Assembly (NCBI GenBank): GCA_030428915.1
Contig: JAUIDM010000003.1
Coordinates: 1 to 38,490 of the forward strand
Source: Alphaproteobacteria bacterium
Lineage (GTDB): Bacteria; Pseudomonadota; Alphaproteobacteria; Rhodobacterales; Rhodobacteraceae
DNA: 38,490 nt
Reading direction: 5' to 3'
Below the pieces are notes generated by a model, which worked only from the letters and a program-made list of their open reading frames with translations, had not been told where the DNA came from and did not search any database. This document shows, in pieces, positions 23,769 through 31,414 of this stretch; position 1 is the first letter of the stretch, and each line of letters begins with the position of its first letter. The position numbers and the translations under genes were made by a program.

Positions 23769-24772
23769 TTCAGCGCCATCAGGAAAGCGGTCAACCGATC
23801 AAGCGCCTCGTCCGGGATGTCCGGATAGGCGGGCATCCTGACGCCGGGCTTTACCTCGTCTGTATGGGTGATCCAGCGCGCGAGGTTCGCCTCTGTCATC
23901 GGCAGCAGGCCCGCGCCGATCCGGTCGCGGCCACTCAGATGGGTCAGATCCGGGCCGACCCTGCCGCCCGCCCCGGTGCCGCGCACCGTGTGGCAGGCGC
24001 CGCAGCCAGCGTCCAGAAAAACCGACAGGCCCTGCAGGTGCGACAATGCGCCGGGACCGGCTGCGCGCGCTTGTTGGGAAAGCCAGGCCTGAAACGCCTC
24101 CGGCTCCATCACTACGACGTCGAAGCGCATCTGGGCATGGGCGCCGCCGCAATATTCGGCGCAGACACCGCCCCAGCTGCCCGTTTTCACGGGCGTCAGC
24201 GTCAGCCGGTTGGTGCGGCCGGGGATCATGTCCATCTTGCCACCTAGCGCGGGCGCCCAGAAGGAATGGATCACGTCGTCGGAGGTCAGGAGGAGTTCGG
24301 CCGTCTCGCCTTGCGGGAGGCGGATTTCATTCGCCGCAACCACGGGTTCCGCGCCAGACGCGTCATAGGTGACACGCCACCACCATTGCTCGGCATCGAT
24401 CTTCAATGTCAGGGCCGGGGCTTTGGCGGCAAACGATTTCAGCGTCAGCAGGCCCGCGACAAGGAGAATTGCGACGACGATGGTCGGGGCCACGACCCCG
24501 CCCCAAATGATGACCGCGCGGCCGATCCGCTCTCCCCGCGCGTGTGCCGCGACACGATAGGCAATGGCGGCAAAGACCATGACGGCGGTCCAGACAAGCG
24601 CGCTGCCGATGAGGAACGGCCAGAACAAGGCCTCGACCGCGCGCGCCTCGGCACCGGCGCCGGCAAGCCAGGAATGCCGCCCCTCGCAGGCAGAGAGGGT
24701 AACAACCAGCGCAAGCGGGCAATATGTGCGCAAGCGGGTGACGGGCGTTCTCCCTCTTCGCGAGATCCGCAT
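23765..24772 (-). CDS. ctaC: Cytochrome c oxidase subunit II with CuA and cytochrome c domain
   Basis: A 335-residue caa3-type subunit II. A lipoprotein-like signal (LALVVTLSAC) is followed by two membrane helices, then a CuA cupredoxin domain with HSFWAP and CAEYCGGAHAQM, all the CuA ligands. A C-terminal cytochrome c domain follows, with CGACH and the axial Met in VRMPAYP. It accepts electrons and passes them to subunit I. Its start is 2 bp after the stop of the AI-2E-type permease gene, so the two are co-transcribed. Confidence 0.92.
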   Translation of the reverse strand: MRISRRGRTPVTRLRTYCPLALVVTLSACEGRHSWLAGAGAEARAVEALFWPFLIGSALVWTAVMVFAAIAYRVAAHARGERIGRAVIIWGGVVAPTIVVAILLVAGLLTLKSFAAKAPALTLKIDAEQWWWRVTYDASGAEPVVAANEIRLPQGETAELLLTSDDVIHSFWAPALGGKMDMIPGRTNRLTLTPVKTGSWGGVCAEYCGGAHAQMRFDVVVMEPEAFQAWLSQQARAAGPGALSHLQGLSVFLDAGCGACHTVRGTGAGGRVGPDLTHLSGRDRIGAGLLPMTEANLARWITHTDEVKPGVRMPAYPDIPDEALDRLTAFLMALK

Positions 24773-24774
24773 GG

Positions 24775-25854
24775 TTAACGCCGGACGCCGCTGGAAGTTC
24801 CGGCAGAGGCGCTGTCGGATTCCGCGGCTTTTCCTGTGTCCATGTAGGGAAACCAGAGTTGCCGGAGCAGCACTGCGGCGACGACGGTCAGCGGCGCGGC
24901 CAGCAACACGCCCGCCGGGCCGAAGAGGATGCCGAAGGCGACAACGGAAAAGACCGTGACCGCTGGAGGCAGGTTAACCGCCTCGCGCTGGATCAGCGGG
25001 ATCAGCAGCGCACCCTCAATCTGCTGGATGCCGACATAGAGCAGCAAGACCCACAGCACCGTCGTCGGCCCCTCGGCAAAGGCGACAAGGGCCGCGGGAA
25101 TGGCGCTGGCGATGGGACCGACATAGGGTACGAATTCCAGCAAGCCCGCGATGACGCCAAGCCCGATCGCGGTAGGCACTCCCAGCAGCCAGAGCCCTAC
25201 ACCCGTCAGCGTGCCGACGACCAACATCGACACGAGCTGCCCCAGGAGCCAGGCCCGCAGCGCCTCGCCCGTCGCGGCCAGAGTCTGCCCACCCTTGGCC
25301 CGGAACCGCTGCGGCAGGAAGCGTAGGAATCCATCGCGGTAACAATCCGGATTTATCGCGATGAAGAGGCCTCCGGCCAGTGCCAGAAGAACGCCTGAGG
25401 CCGCACTGAGCACAATTCTGGTCATGCCGGAAACACCGCTCAGGACCGATGCCGCGCCGTCCGAACTCTGGATGCGTTCGGCGATCCAGGTTTCGATACT
25501 GCCGAGGTCGATCCAGGTGTCCAATCGGTTGATCGCTGCCGGGATCTGGGCGGACACCTGCGAAATCTCGGTCACTGTGCGCGTTCCGATAACGGCAATG
25601 GTCCCGAGAAAGAGCCCAAGAAGGACGACGATGCTGACGATGACGGCGACTGTCTGGCCGACAGGCACGACCCGGCGCACGGCACTGGCCGACGCATTCA
25701 GAAGAATGGCAATCAGGATCGCGGCGAAAACCACCATCGACAGTCCTTGAACCTGCCACAACGACAGAGCGGCGGCGATTGTGGCAAGCAGCGCCAGGCC
25801 AATGGTGAAAGCGCTCGCGTTCTGCAAAGGGCCATATCGGGTCGTCTTGGACAT
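24775..25854 (-). CDS. AI-2E-family (YdiK/PerM-like) permease
   Basis: A 359-residue membrane protein of the AI-2E transporter family with about eight helices. Family motifs are visible near the C-terminal half: LGVPTAIGLGVIAGLLEFVP (about 226-245), YVGPIASAIPAALVAF, and the end FGILFGPAGVLLAAPLTVVA. Members export autoinducer-like molecules or act as Na+/H+ antiporters. The C-terminus is a short Ser/Ala-rich tail. First gene of the oxidase operon; the link to respiration is unexplained and might reflect a need for ion balance. Confidence 0.85.
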   Translation of the reverse strand: MSKTTRYGPLQNASAFTIGLALLATIAAALSLWQVQGLSMVVFAAILIAILLNASASAVRRVVPVGQTVAVIVSIVVLLGLFLGTIAVIGTRTVTEISQVSAQIPAAINRLDTWIDLGSIETWIAERIQSSDGAASVLSGVSGMTRIVLSAASGVLLALAGGLFIAINPDCYRDGFLRFLPQRFRAKGGQTLAATGEALRAWLLGQLVSMLVVGTLTGVGLWLLGVPTAIGLGVIAGLLEFVPYVGPIASAIPAALVAFAEGPTTVLWVLLLYVGIQQIEGALLIPLIQREAVNLPPAVTVFSVVAFGILFGPAGVLLAAPLTVVAAVLLRQLWFPYMDTGKAAESDSASAGTSSGVRR

Positions 25855-25898
25855 CTGCCATCCTTTCGGTGGCGCGGCGTTAACGGCTGCGGACCCTC

Positions 25899-25923
25899 AA
25901 CCGAACGGAAAGCACTTGGTTCC
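25899..25923 (-). promoter_or_regulatory. EcfG-type promoter (GGTT variant) of the permease-oxidase operon
   Basis: Minus-strand GGAAC (25923-25919), 16-bp spacer, GGTT (25902-25899), 44 bp before ATG 25854. It stands back to back with the box at 25953. Confidence 0.55.
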
Positions 25924-25952
25924 CCGCAATTCGAGCTTCAGGAAAGGAAGGC

Positions 25953-25978
25953 GGAACCATCGCTTGTCGTGAGGTGTT
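25953..25978 (+). promoter_or_regulatory. EcfG-type promoter of the lipoprotein gene
   Basis: GGAAC (25953-25957), 17-bp spacer, TGTT (25975-25978), 29 bp before ATG 26008. Confidence 0.68.
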
Positions 25979-26007
25979 GAATCGGTTCACGACATATGGA
26001 GTTAGAA

Positions 26008-26268
26008 ATGAACAAGATAATTCTGGTAATTCCCGTCCTCGCAATGACCGCAGCCTGTCAGACCTCCAACAACCAGTCCGCCGTGACCGGGGCCGCGGCC
26101 GGGGCCGCGTTGGGCGCGGCAATCAATGATGATGACCGCGTGGAAGGCGCGCTTCTCGGCGGCGCGGCGGGGGCCGTGGCCGGCACGCTGCTTGGCCAGG
26201 CGAACACGCCCGGCGACTGCGTCTATCGCGACCAGTACGGCAACCGCTACGTGGCCGACTGTCCGTAA
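26008..26268 (+). CDS. Glycine-zipper lipoprotein
   Basis: An 86-residue outer-membrane-type lipoprotein. Signal MNKIILVIPVLAMTAAC has a lipobox (MTAAC) with Cys17 as the lipidated residue. Two glycine-zipper helices follow (VTGAAAGAALGAAIN and GALLGGAAGAVAGTLLG), then a short C-terminal segment with YRDQYGNRYVADCP. Such proteins associate with the envelope (OsmB/SlyB-like). ATG 26008 is preferred over 25996 because GGAGTTAGAA supplies the ribosome site and the lipoprotein signal starts there. A strong hairpin follows. Confidence 0.82.
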   Translation: MNKIILVIPVLAMTAACQTSNNQSAVTGAAAGAALGAAINDDDRVEGALLGGAAGAVAGTLLGQANTPGDCVYRDQYGNRYVADCP

Positions 26269-26279
26269 CCAACAGCGAC

Positions 26280-26305
26280 GGCGCATCGGTAACAACCGAT
26301 GCGCC
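26280..26305 (+). terminator. Terminator of the lipoprotein gene
   Basis: GGCGCATCGGT-AACA-ACCGATGCGCC, a perfect 11-bp stem, 11 bp after the stop. There is no long T-tract. Confidence 0.6.
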
Positions 26306-26420
26306 CGTTGCGTCCGGTCGGATGGGATGTTTCCTGCTGAGCGACCGAGGCGACAACTTTCCTCAATAAACACATGCCCACACCCAGACCCTCGCGAATA
26401 TCGTTTGCTTCGCAACATGT

Positions 26421-26447
26421 AAAAAAGGGCGCGGAGAAACCGCGCCC
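26421..26447 (-). terminator. Rho-independent terminator of the EF-hand gene
   Basis: Minus-strand GGGCGCGG-TTTCT-CCGCGCCC followed by TTTTTT (26426-26421), 23 bp after the stop at 26471. Confidence 0.8.
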
Positions 26448-26470
26448 TCATACCATCAACCTGCGACCGA

Positions 26471-26752
26471 TCAGTTGCTTTCGCCGCCCCGGCCATCTTC
26501 GGCGCCGAGGACAGTGTCAATCACATCGCCTTCGACCGCATTCAGATATTCACCGGTATCAACCATCTGATTTTCGTCGACGTCGATCAGTGCCATATCG
26601 GCTTCCTGGAATTCCGGATACTCCGCCTGGAGTTCTGCGTAGCTCAGGCTGCCATTGCTATCGAGATCAAGATCTTCGAAGACCGCGGTTTGCGCATTGG
26701 CCACGAGGGGAAGGGCTACAAAGGCCGCCGAAGCAAGAAGTGTAAATCGCAT
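26471..26752 (-). CDS. Secreted EF-hand protein
   Basis: A 93-residue exported protein. The signal peptide MRFTLLASAAFVALPLVANA is cut before QT. Two EF-hand loops follow: DLDSNGSLSYAE (canonical, about 29-40) and DVDENQMVDTGE (about 57-68, with Gln at the usual Gly). Probably a periplasmic Ca2+-binding protein. The ribosome site is AGAAAGGAAATG. No EcfG box was found in its 217-bp upstream gap. A strong terminator follows. Confidence 0.82.
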   Translation of the reverse strand: MRFTLLASAAFVALPLVANAQTAVFEDLDLDSNGSLSYAELQAEYPEFQEADMALIDVDENQMVDTGEYLNAVEGDVIDTVLGAEDGRGGESN

Positions 26753-26913
26753 AACATTTCCTTTCTACAAGTTTGCCAAACAAGGCCGGGGCGAGTGCGC
26801 CCGACCCGGTTCATGCCCTCAACTCTGTACCCCCGCGCTTGGTTCACGCTCTCACAGCAACGTGACCGCGACGCCCGTGCAGGGCCCGGCCCGCAGCTTG
26901 TCGCAGCACCTGT

Positions 26914-26939
26914 GGAACCACAAAGCGGCCCCAATTGTT
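26914..26939 (+). promoter_or_regulatory. EcfG-type promoter of the second BON gene
   Basis: GGAAC (26914-26918), 17-bp spacer, TGTT (26936-26939), 30 bp before ATG 26970. Confidence 0.68.
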
Positions 26940-26969
26940 GACGGGGCAATTCATCGAAGGAGCATTCAC

Positions 26970-27485
26970 ATGGCCAAGAAAGAAAAAGGCATCCCCGACG
27001 ATCCGACACATGAAGATGCGGCCGCGGATAAACGCAACTATGCCGGGCCACTGAAGAGCGACTCCGGTAATGAAGAGAGTTATAGGAAAGCGCCGCACTA
27101 CTATCCCGATGCTGGCTCAGCCCAAAGGGGGACGACGGGCCGCTACCAGACCGGTTGGTCCGGCGTCGGCGGCGACGTCCATCGCGAAGACAACCGGGGC
27201 AAAGGTCCAAAAGGATATACGCGATCGGATGAGCGCATTCACGAAGATGTATGCGAAAATCTGACCGCCGACCGTGATGTCGACGCATCGGAGATCGAAG
27301 TGACGGTCAATGATGGCGAGGTCACCCTGGACGGCGCAATCCGGTCAAAGCACGAGAAACGCTGCGCCGAGGATTGCGCCGACGCGGTATCGGGGGTGCA
27401 GCACGTCCAGAACAACCTGCGCGCCCGGCATAGCGGTCAGGGTCACGCGGCCAACGCGGGACAGGGCCGAGATCGCGAAAGCTGA
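26970..27485 (+). CDS. BON-domain protein, paralogue of the one at 6758
   Basis: A 171-residue protein. A charged, disordered N-terminal ~75 residues (AKKEKGIPDDPTHEDAAADK) leads to KGPKGYTRSDERIHEDVCEN, then a BON domain: EIEVTVNDGEVTLDGAI, ending GVQHVQNNLRA. The linker and BON part are close to the 6758 protein (shared RSD-RxxEDVC-L, CAEDCAD-VSGVQHVQNNLR), so the two arose by duplication, with different N-termini. No signal peptide. Start at ATG 26970 after GAAGGAGC. Confidence 0.82.
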   Translation: MAKKEKGIPDDPTHEDAAADKRNYAGPLKSDSGNEESYRKAPHYYPDAGSAQRGTTGRYQTGWSGVGGDVHREDNRGKGPKGYTRSDERIHEDVCENLTADRDVDASEIEVTVNDGEVTLDGAIRSKHEKRCAEDCADAVSGVQHVQNNLRARHSGQGHAANAGQGRDRES

Positions 27486-27493
27486 TCCGCCCT

Positions 27494-27531
27494 CCCGCCG
27501 CCGCGGTCTGTCCCCTGTTCGCGGCGGCGGG
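27494..27531. terminator. Bidirectional terminator between convergent genes
   Basis: CCCGCCGCCGCG and CGCGGCGGCGGG form a perfect 12-bp stem with a 14-nt loop, between the BON gene stop (27485) and the end of the minus-strand gene (27534). Confidence 0.65.
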
Positions 27532-27533
27532 CT

Positions 27534-27824
27534 TTACGCCCGGTTCCCGTGATCATCCTGAACCGCGCGCAGCCTTTCAACCTCATCAGCAATGAGCCGA
27601 AGTTCCTCCGCCGTCGAAGCCTCGACCGCGAAAGCGCGGTCCGGCAGCGCTCCCGGATCCTCTGTCTGATCCGAAGCAGAGGTATCGCGTGAAACAAGCA
27701 GACGTAACCGCTCGCGGTTTTCGGACCGCCCTTCAAGGACAGCCGCGACAAGCGCGGCGAGGACATGCCGCTGGGCATGCAGTTTGCCCTCCACGATTGC
27801 CGGGATCTGGTCATAGTCGGACAT
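27534..27824 (-). CDS. Small soluble protein, unknown
   Basis: A 96-residue protein from ATG 27824 (ribosome site TTGGAGAAACAAG). Helical and acidic: MSDYDQIPAIVEGKLHAQRH, then an Arg-rich RENRERLRLLV-like stretch and a C-terminal AEELRLIADEVERLRAV helix. I do not recognise the family. No EcfG box was seen in front; it is divergent from the single-pass membrane protein at 27958. Confidence 0.65.
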   Translation of the reverse strand: MSDYDQIPAIVEGKLHAQRHVLAALVAAVLEGRSENRERLRLLVSRDTSASDQTEDPGALPDRAFAVEASTAEELRLIADEVERLRAVQDDHGNRA

Positions 27825-27888
27825 CTTGTTTCTCCAATTCATCGTTGAGGCAAATGAAACCGCAGCTCTGCGCGGCCATACTTCAAAT

Positions 27889-27913
27889 GGAACAATCGGC
27901 GAAGCGATCGGTT
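27889..27913 (+). promoter_or_regulatory. EcfG-type promoter (GGTT variant)
   Basis: GGAAC (27889-27893), 16-bp spacer, GGTT (27910-27913), 44 bp before ATG 27958. Confidence 0.55.
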
Positions 27914-27957
27914 TCATCAGCAGGACGACCAACCGCAGATGAATTCAGGAGCCTGTC

Positions 27958-28239
27958 ATGAGCGCACCGCATACCGACCTCGAACGCGAAGCACGGAAAA
28001 GCAAATGGCCAATGATTGGCATGGGCCTCGCCGTACTCTTTGGGGTTGGCGCTATCATCTTCTGGCTTTTTTACGAGGTAGCGGAAGCTCCGGCGACCGA
28101 CGAACCTACGCAGGACGCACCGGACGCGCAGGATCTGGTTCCTCCCTCGCAGGAGGGGCTTGGGTCGGTCCCCGCGCCCGAAGGTGTCGAACCGCGCGAG
28201 GTGGAGCCGGCGATTGTCACGCCGACCATCGACGAGTGA
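27958..28239 (+). CDS. Single-pass membrane protein with acidic Pro-rich tail
   Basis: A 93-residue protein: a basic N-terminal segment (EREARKSKW), one membrane helix (PMIGMGLAVLFGVGAIIFWL), then a ~55-residue tail rich in Pro, Glu, Asp and Ala that probably faces the periplasm. The ribosome site is CAGGAGCC. No known family is recognised. Its mirror-image neighbour at 28261 has the opposite layout (acidic tail first, helix last). Confidence 0.7.
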   Translation: MSAPHTDLEREARKSKWPMIGMGLAVLFGVGAIIFWLFYEVAEAPATDEPTQDAPDAQDLVPPSQEGLGSVPAPEGVEPREVEPAIVTPTIDE

Positions 28240-28260
28240 GGCAGGATTCAGCGGCAGATC

Positions 28261-28497
28261 TCATTGCTGAATCAGCACGACAAGAACGATGAAGATCGCC
28301 ACGGCCCAGAAAATCCGGATAAGTGTCCGTCCGTGCTTCGCCCGCGCGGGGTGTTGTTCAGGACTATGTTTCAAGGGCTCTGGAACATCGGATGCTCCGG
28401 CATCACCCGGTCCGGCTGGCACTTCGGTTTCTGCGGGGCGCGGGTTGGGTTCTGTCTCGCCGGGCTTATGGCGGTCGTGACCGGTCCAGTCTTCCAT
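28261..28497 (-). CDS. Tail-anchored small membrane protein
   Basis: A 78-residue protein: ~55 hydrophilic residues rich in Pro, Glu and His, then RTLIRIFWAVAIFIVLVVLI as one C-terminal membrane helix, ending in QQ. No known family is recognised. It faces 27958 tail to tail and has its own GGTT-type EcfG box upstream, with a GAGGAGGC ribosome site. Confidence 0.7.
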   Translation of the reverse strand: MEDWTGHDRHKPGETEPNPRPAETEVPAGPGDAGASDVPEPLKHSPEQHPARAKHGRTLIRIFWAVAIFIVLVVLIQQ

Positions 28498-28527
28498 TGT
28501 TGCCTCCTCGGCTAGTCAAAACAGAAC

Positions 28528-28552
28528 AACCGGTGGCACGAGCAACTGTTCC
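28528..28552 (-). promoter_or_regulatory. EcfG-type promoter (GGTT variant) of the tail-anchored protein
   Basis: Minus-strand GGAAC (28552-28548), 16-bp spacer, GGTT (28531-28528), 30 bp before ATG 28497. Confidence 0.55.
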
Positions 28553-28602
28553 GAACCCCGGCGAGTTCGATGCGTCACAGGCTGCAGATCAGGGAGAATT
28601 GA

Positions 28603-28911
28603 ATGAAGAAGATGCCTGAAACCGCCAGAAATCCCATTGCGAGCGCCCCGGTCGATCCGCCGCCGCATCAGCCCGACGACCCTGTTCTCTACGCTGCCGT
28701 AACACGGTCGCTTGAGGTGGATGGACGGATCGCGCGGGAAAGCATCCGCGTCGCCGTGCGGGACGGGTGCGCCATCCTGACCGGCACGGTTTCCACCGAA
28801 TATCAGCGGGTGCTCGCTGACGCTTGTGCAAGCGCAGTCCCGGGTGTCCTGGTCGTGAAGAACCAACTAGCCGTCAGCCAGATGGGGCCGATGGCGAAAA
28901 CGCCCGAATAA
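28603..28911 (+). CDS. Single BON-domain protein
   Basis: A 102-residue protein consisting of a short Pro-rich leader (ASAPVDPPPHQPDD) and one BON domain: PVLYAAVTRSLEVDGRIARE, then IRVAVRDGCAILTGTVST, then VPGVLVVKNQLAV. It is more distant from the BON pair at 6758 and 26970. Start at ATG 28603 after CAGGGAG. It is followed after 13 bp by the large SDR fusion gene and is probably co-transcribed. Confidence 0.8.
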   Translation: MKKMPETARNPIASAPVDPPPHQPDDPVLYAAVTRSLEVDGRIARESIRVAVRDGCAILTGTVSTEYQRVLADACASAVPGVLVVKNQLAVSQMGPMAKTPE

Positions 28912-28924
28912 AGGCGGAAGGTCC

Positions 28925-31405
28925 ATGCGAGAACCCCAGACAACGAAGCGAGCCGAAAATGTGGTCCTTGTCACCGGCGCTGCCGGGAATATCGGCAAGC
29001 GGCTGAGGGCACGCCTCTCCGATAGCTACCGCGTCGTCGGTCTGGACATGCCGGATAACTGCACCGAACCAGACATGTTCGGCTGCGACCTGACCAGTGC
29101 CGCATCAGTCCGCGAAGCGGTCGCCGAGATTGTCGAAGCAACCGGCGGCACCCTCGCCTCGGTCGTCCACCTTGCCGCCTATTTCGATTTCAGCGGCGAG
29201 GAGCGGCCGCAATACGAGAAGGTCAATGTCGAGGGCACGCGGAACCTGTTGGCGGCGTTGAAACAGGCGAAGGTCGAACAGTTCGTCTATTCCGGCACGA
29301 TGCTGGTCCATGCCCCCGGCGTGCCGGGCGAGCGCATCGACGAGACGACGGAGCTTGCCCCCGGCTGGGCCTATCCGAAATCGAAGGCAAGGACAGAGGC
29401 GGCGATCCGCGACGACGCAGGCGACCTGCGCACCGTCTTTCTGCATCTTGCGGGGCTTTACGACGACCGTACCGCCGTGCCGACCCTGTCGCACCAGATC
29501 GCCCGCATCTACGAACGCCGGTTCAAGAGCCACGTCTTTTCCGGCGATCTGCATGCCGGGCAGTCCTTCATCCATATCGACGACATGCTGGACCTGTTCC
29601 GCAAGGTCATCGACCGTCGCGCGGCGATCGAACCGGGCGAGGTCATCCTCGCGGGTGAGCCGGACGCGATGGGTTATGGCGCGTTGCAGGACCGGATCGG
29701 CAAGCTGATCCATGGCGAGAGCGACTGGCCAACGGTCACGCTGCCTGCGCCCCTCGCGAAGGCGGGCGCGGCGCTGGAAACGCGCGCCGAACCTTTGGTG
29801 CCGGATGCGCTGGATCAGGGCGAAAAACCCTTCATCCGGCCCTTCATGGTGGGCATGGCCAGCGATCACTATGCGCTCGACATCGCGAAGGCGCGGCGGC
29901 TGCTTGACTGGGAGCCGCAGCACCGGATCGAGGAGGGGCTGCCCGTGCTCATCGACGCGCTGAAGGCCGATCCGCTGTCGTGGTATCGCGACAACGGCAT
30001 CACGCCGCCGCCCTGGCTGACGGCCGCCGACGCGCAGGTCGATGATGCCGACCGGCTGCGGGGGGACCATGAGGCAGAGTATCGAAAGCTGCACCGCGAC
30101 AATCTGTGGGGCGCCTGGGCCAATATGGGGCTCGGCCTGTGGCTGATGACCTCCGGCCCCATGCTGGGCTACGGTGGCGGCCTTGCTGTCAGCGACGTTC
30201 TCGCCGGTCTGCTGCTGCTGATCTTCGGCCTGCTGTCGCTCTCGTGGCGCATGGGCTGGGCGCGCTTTGCCGCCGCCGCGACGGGCACGTGGATCATGGC
30301 CGCGCCGCTGGTCTTCTGGACCGAAAGCGGGGCGGCCTATCTGAACGGCACGCTGGTCGGGATGCTGGCCGTGGCTTTCGCGCTTTGCCTGCCGCCGCCG
30401 CCCGGTATTGCGCCTGTGGCCGCACAGACCGGCCCGACCATTCCCAAGGGTTGGGCCTATTCGCCCTCGGACTGGTTCCAGCGGCTGCCGGTGATCGGAC
30501 TTGCCGTGATCGGGCTTCTGGTGTCGCGCTACCTGACGGCCTACCAGCTGGGCGCCATCGACAGCGTGTGGGAGCCGTTCTTCGACGGCACAGTCGCGGA
30601 TAAGAACGGCACCGAACAGATCATCACCTCGGACGTGTCCAAAGCCTGGCCCGTGCCCGATGCGGGCATCGGCGCCCTGACCTATGCGCTTGAGATCCTT
30701 GTGGGCGCAATCGGCTCCGCCCGGCGCTGGCGCACGATGCCCTGGCTGGTCGTCCTCTTTGGCATCATGATCGTGCCCCTTGGGGCCGTCTCGATCTTCT
30801 TCATCGTGATCCAACCCATCGTGATCGGCACCTATTCGACGCTGGCGCTGATCGCGGCGGCGGCGATGGTCTGGCAGATCCCCTATTCGCTGGACGAGCT
30901 TGTCGCGACCTTCCAGTTCCTGCGCCGCCGCCACCGGGCGGGCCAGCCGTGGCTGCGGGTGTTTTTTACCGGCGACACCGACGAGGCGGGCGAAGAGCGT
31001 CCGCGCGAGGATTTCGAGAGGGGGCCCCGCGCCATCGTGACCGATATGCTGACAGGCGGCATGACCTGGCCCTGGACGCTTCTGGCCTCGATTGCGGTGG
31101 GCGCCCTCCTGATGCTGTCGCCGCTGGCACTCGGCTGGAACCAGAGCGGTCTTGCCGCGACCAACCATGTCGTCGGCGCATTGGTCATCACCGTGTCGGT
31201 GGCAGCCCTTGCCCCCGTTGTGCGGCTGGCGCGGTTCCTCAACCTCTTGATGGGCCTCGTCCTTCTCTTCGCGCCTTTCATGGTCGAAACCACGGCGGCG
31301 GGCCTCGTCCTGTCGCTTCTCTGCGGGCTGGCGCTGATCGCGCTCAGCATACCGCGCGGGTCGGTCCATAGCAGCTTCGGGTCATGGGACCGCTTCATCA
31401 GGTAG
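28925..31405 (+). CDS. NAD-dependent epimerase fused to SPW/VKOR-like membrane domain
   Basis: An 826-residue fusion. Residues 13 to about 350 form an extended SDR/epimerase domain: GAAGNIG (18-24) for NAD, and Y150-x3-K154 (YPKSK) as catalytic pair. From about 385 the protein is membrane-embedded. SPW-like repeats (WANMGLGLWLMTSGPMLGY near the start, LSPLALGWN near the end) flank a VKOR-like core (SRYLTAYQLGAIDSVWEPFF; TSDVSKAWPVPDAGIGALTY). In homologues I recall, the last VKOR helix carries CTLC; here it reads STLA (S638, A641), so the thiol-redox centre is gone. Substrate unknown. It is followed by an exchanger gene after 9 bp. Confidence 0.75.
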   Translation: MREPQTTKRAENVVLVTGAAGNIGKRLRARLSDSYRVVGLDMPDNCTEPDMFGCDLTSAASVREAVAEIVEATGGTLASVVHLAAYFDFSGEERPQYEKVNVEGTRNLLAALKQAKVEQFVYSGTMLVHAPGVPGERIDETTELAPGWAYPKSKARTEAAIRDDAGDLRTVFLHLAGLYDDRTAVPTLSHQIARIYERRFKSHVFSGDLHAGQSFIHIDDMLDLFRKVIDRRAAIEPGEVILAGEPDAMGYGALQDRIGKLIHGESDWPTVTLPAPLAKAGAALETRAEPLVPDALDQGEKPFIRPFMVGMASDHYALDIAKARRLLDWEPQHRIEEGLPVLIDALKADPLSWYRDNGITPPPWLTAADAQVDDADRLRGDHEAEYRKLHRDNLWGAWANMGLGLWLMTSGPMLGYGGGLAVSDVLAGLLLLIFGLLSLSWRMGWARFAAAATGTWIMAAPLVFWTESGAAYLNGTLVGMLAVAFALCLPPPPGIAPVAAQTGPTIPKGWAYSPSDWFQRLPVIGLAVIGLLVSRYLTAYQLGAIDSVWEPFFDGTVADKNGTEQIITSDVSKAWPVPDAGIGALTYALEILVGAIGSARRWRTMPWLVVLFGIMIVPLGAVSIFFIVIQPIVIGTYSTLALIAAAAMVWQIPYSLDELVATFQFLRRRHRAGQPWLRVFFTGDTDEAGEERPREDFERGPRAIVTDMLTGGMTWPWTLLASIAVGALLMLSPLALGWNQSGLAATNHVVGALVITVSVAALAPVVRLARFLNLLMGLVLLFAPFMVETTAAGLVLSLLCGLALIALSIPRGSVHSSFGSWDRFIR

Positions 31406-31414
31406 GAGGCCAAC

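Noticed and set aside
22395-23828. A 477-codon frame antisense to oxidase subunit I
   Set aside because: Arg/Gln/Asp/His-rich shadow of a conserved membrane protein; no independent support.
28552-28576. CGAAC-N16-CGTC before the third BON gene
   Set aside because: Two of nine bases differ from the consensus and it overlaps the divergent box at 28528; not strong enough to call.
29105-31369. A 754-codon open frame antisense to the SDR fusion
   Set aside because: High GC leaves the opposite strand free of stops. The translation is a low-complexity mix of Arg, Gly, His and Asp with no motif, and the sense strand has clear domains.
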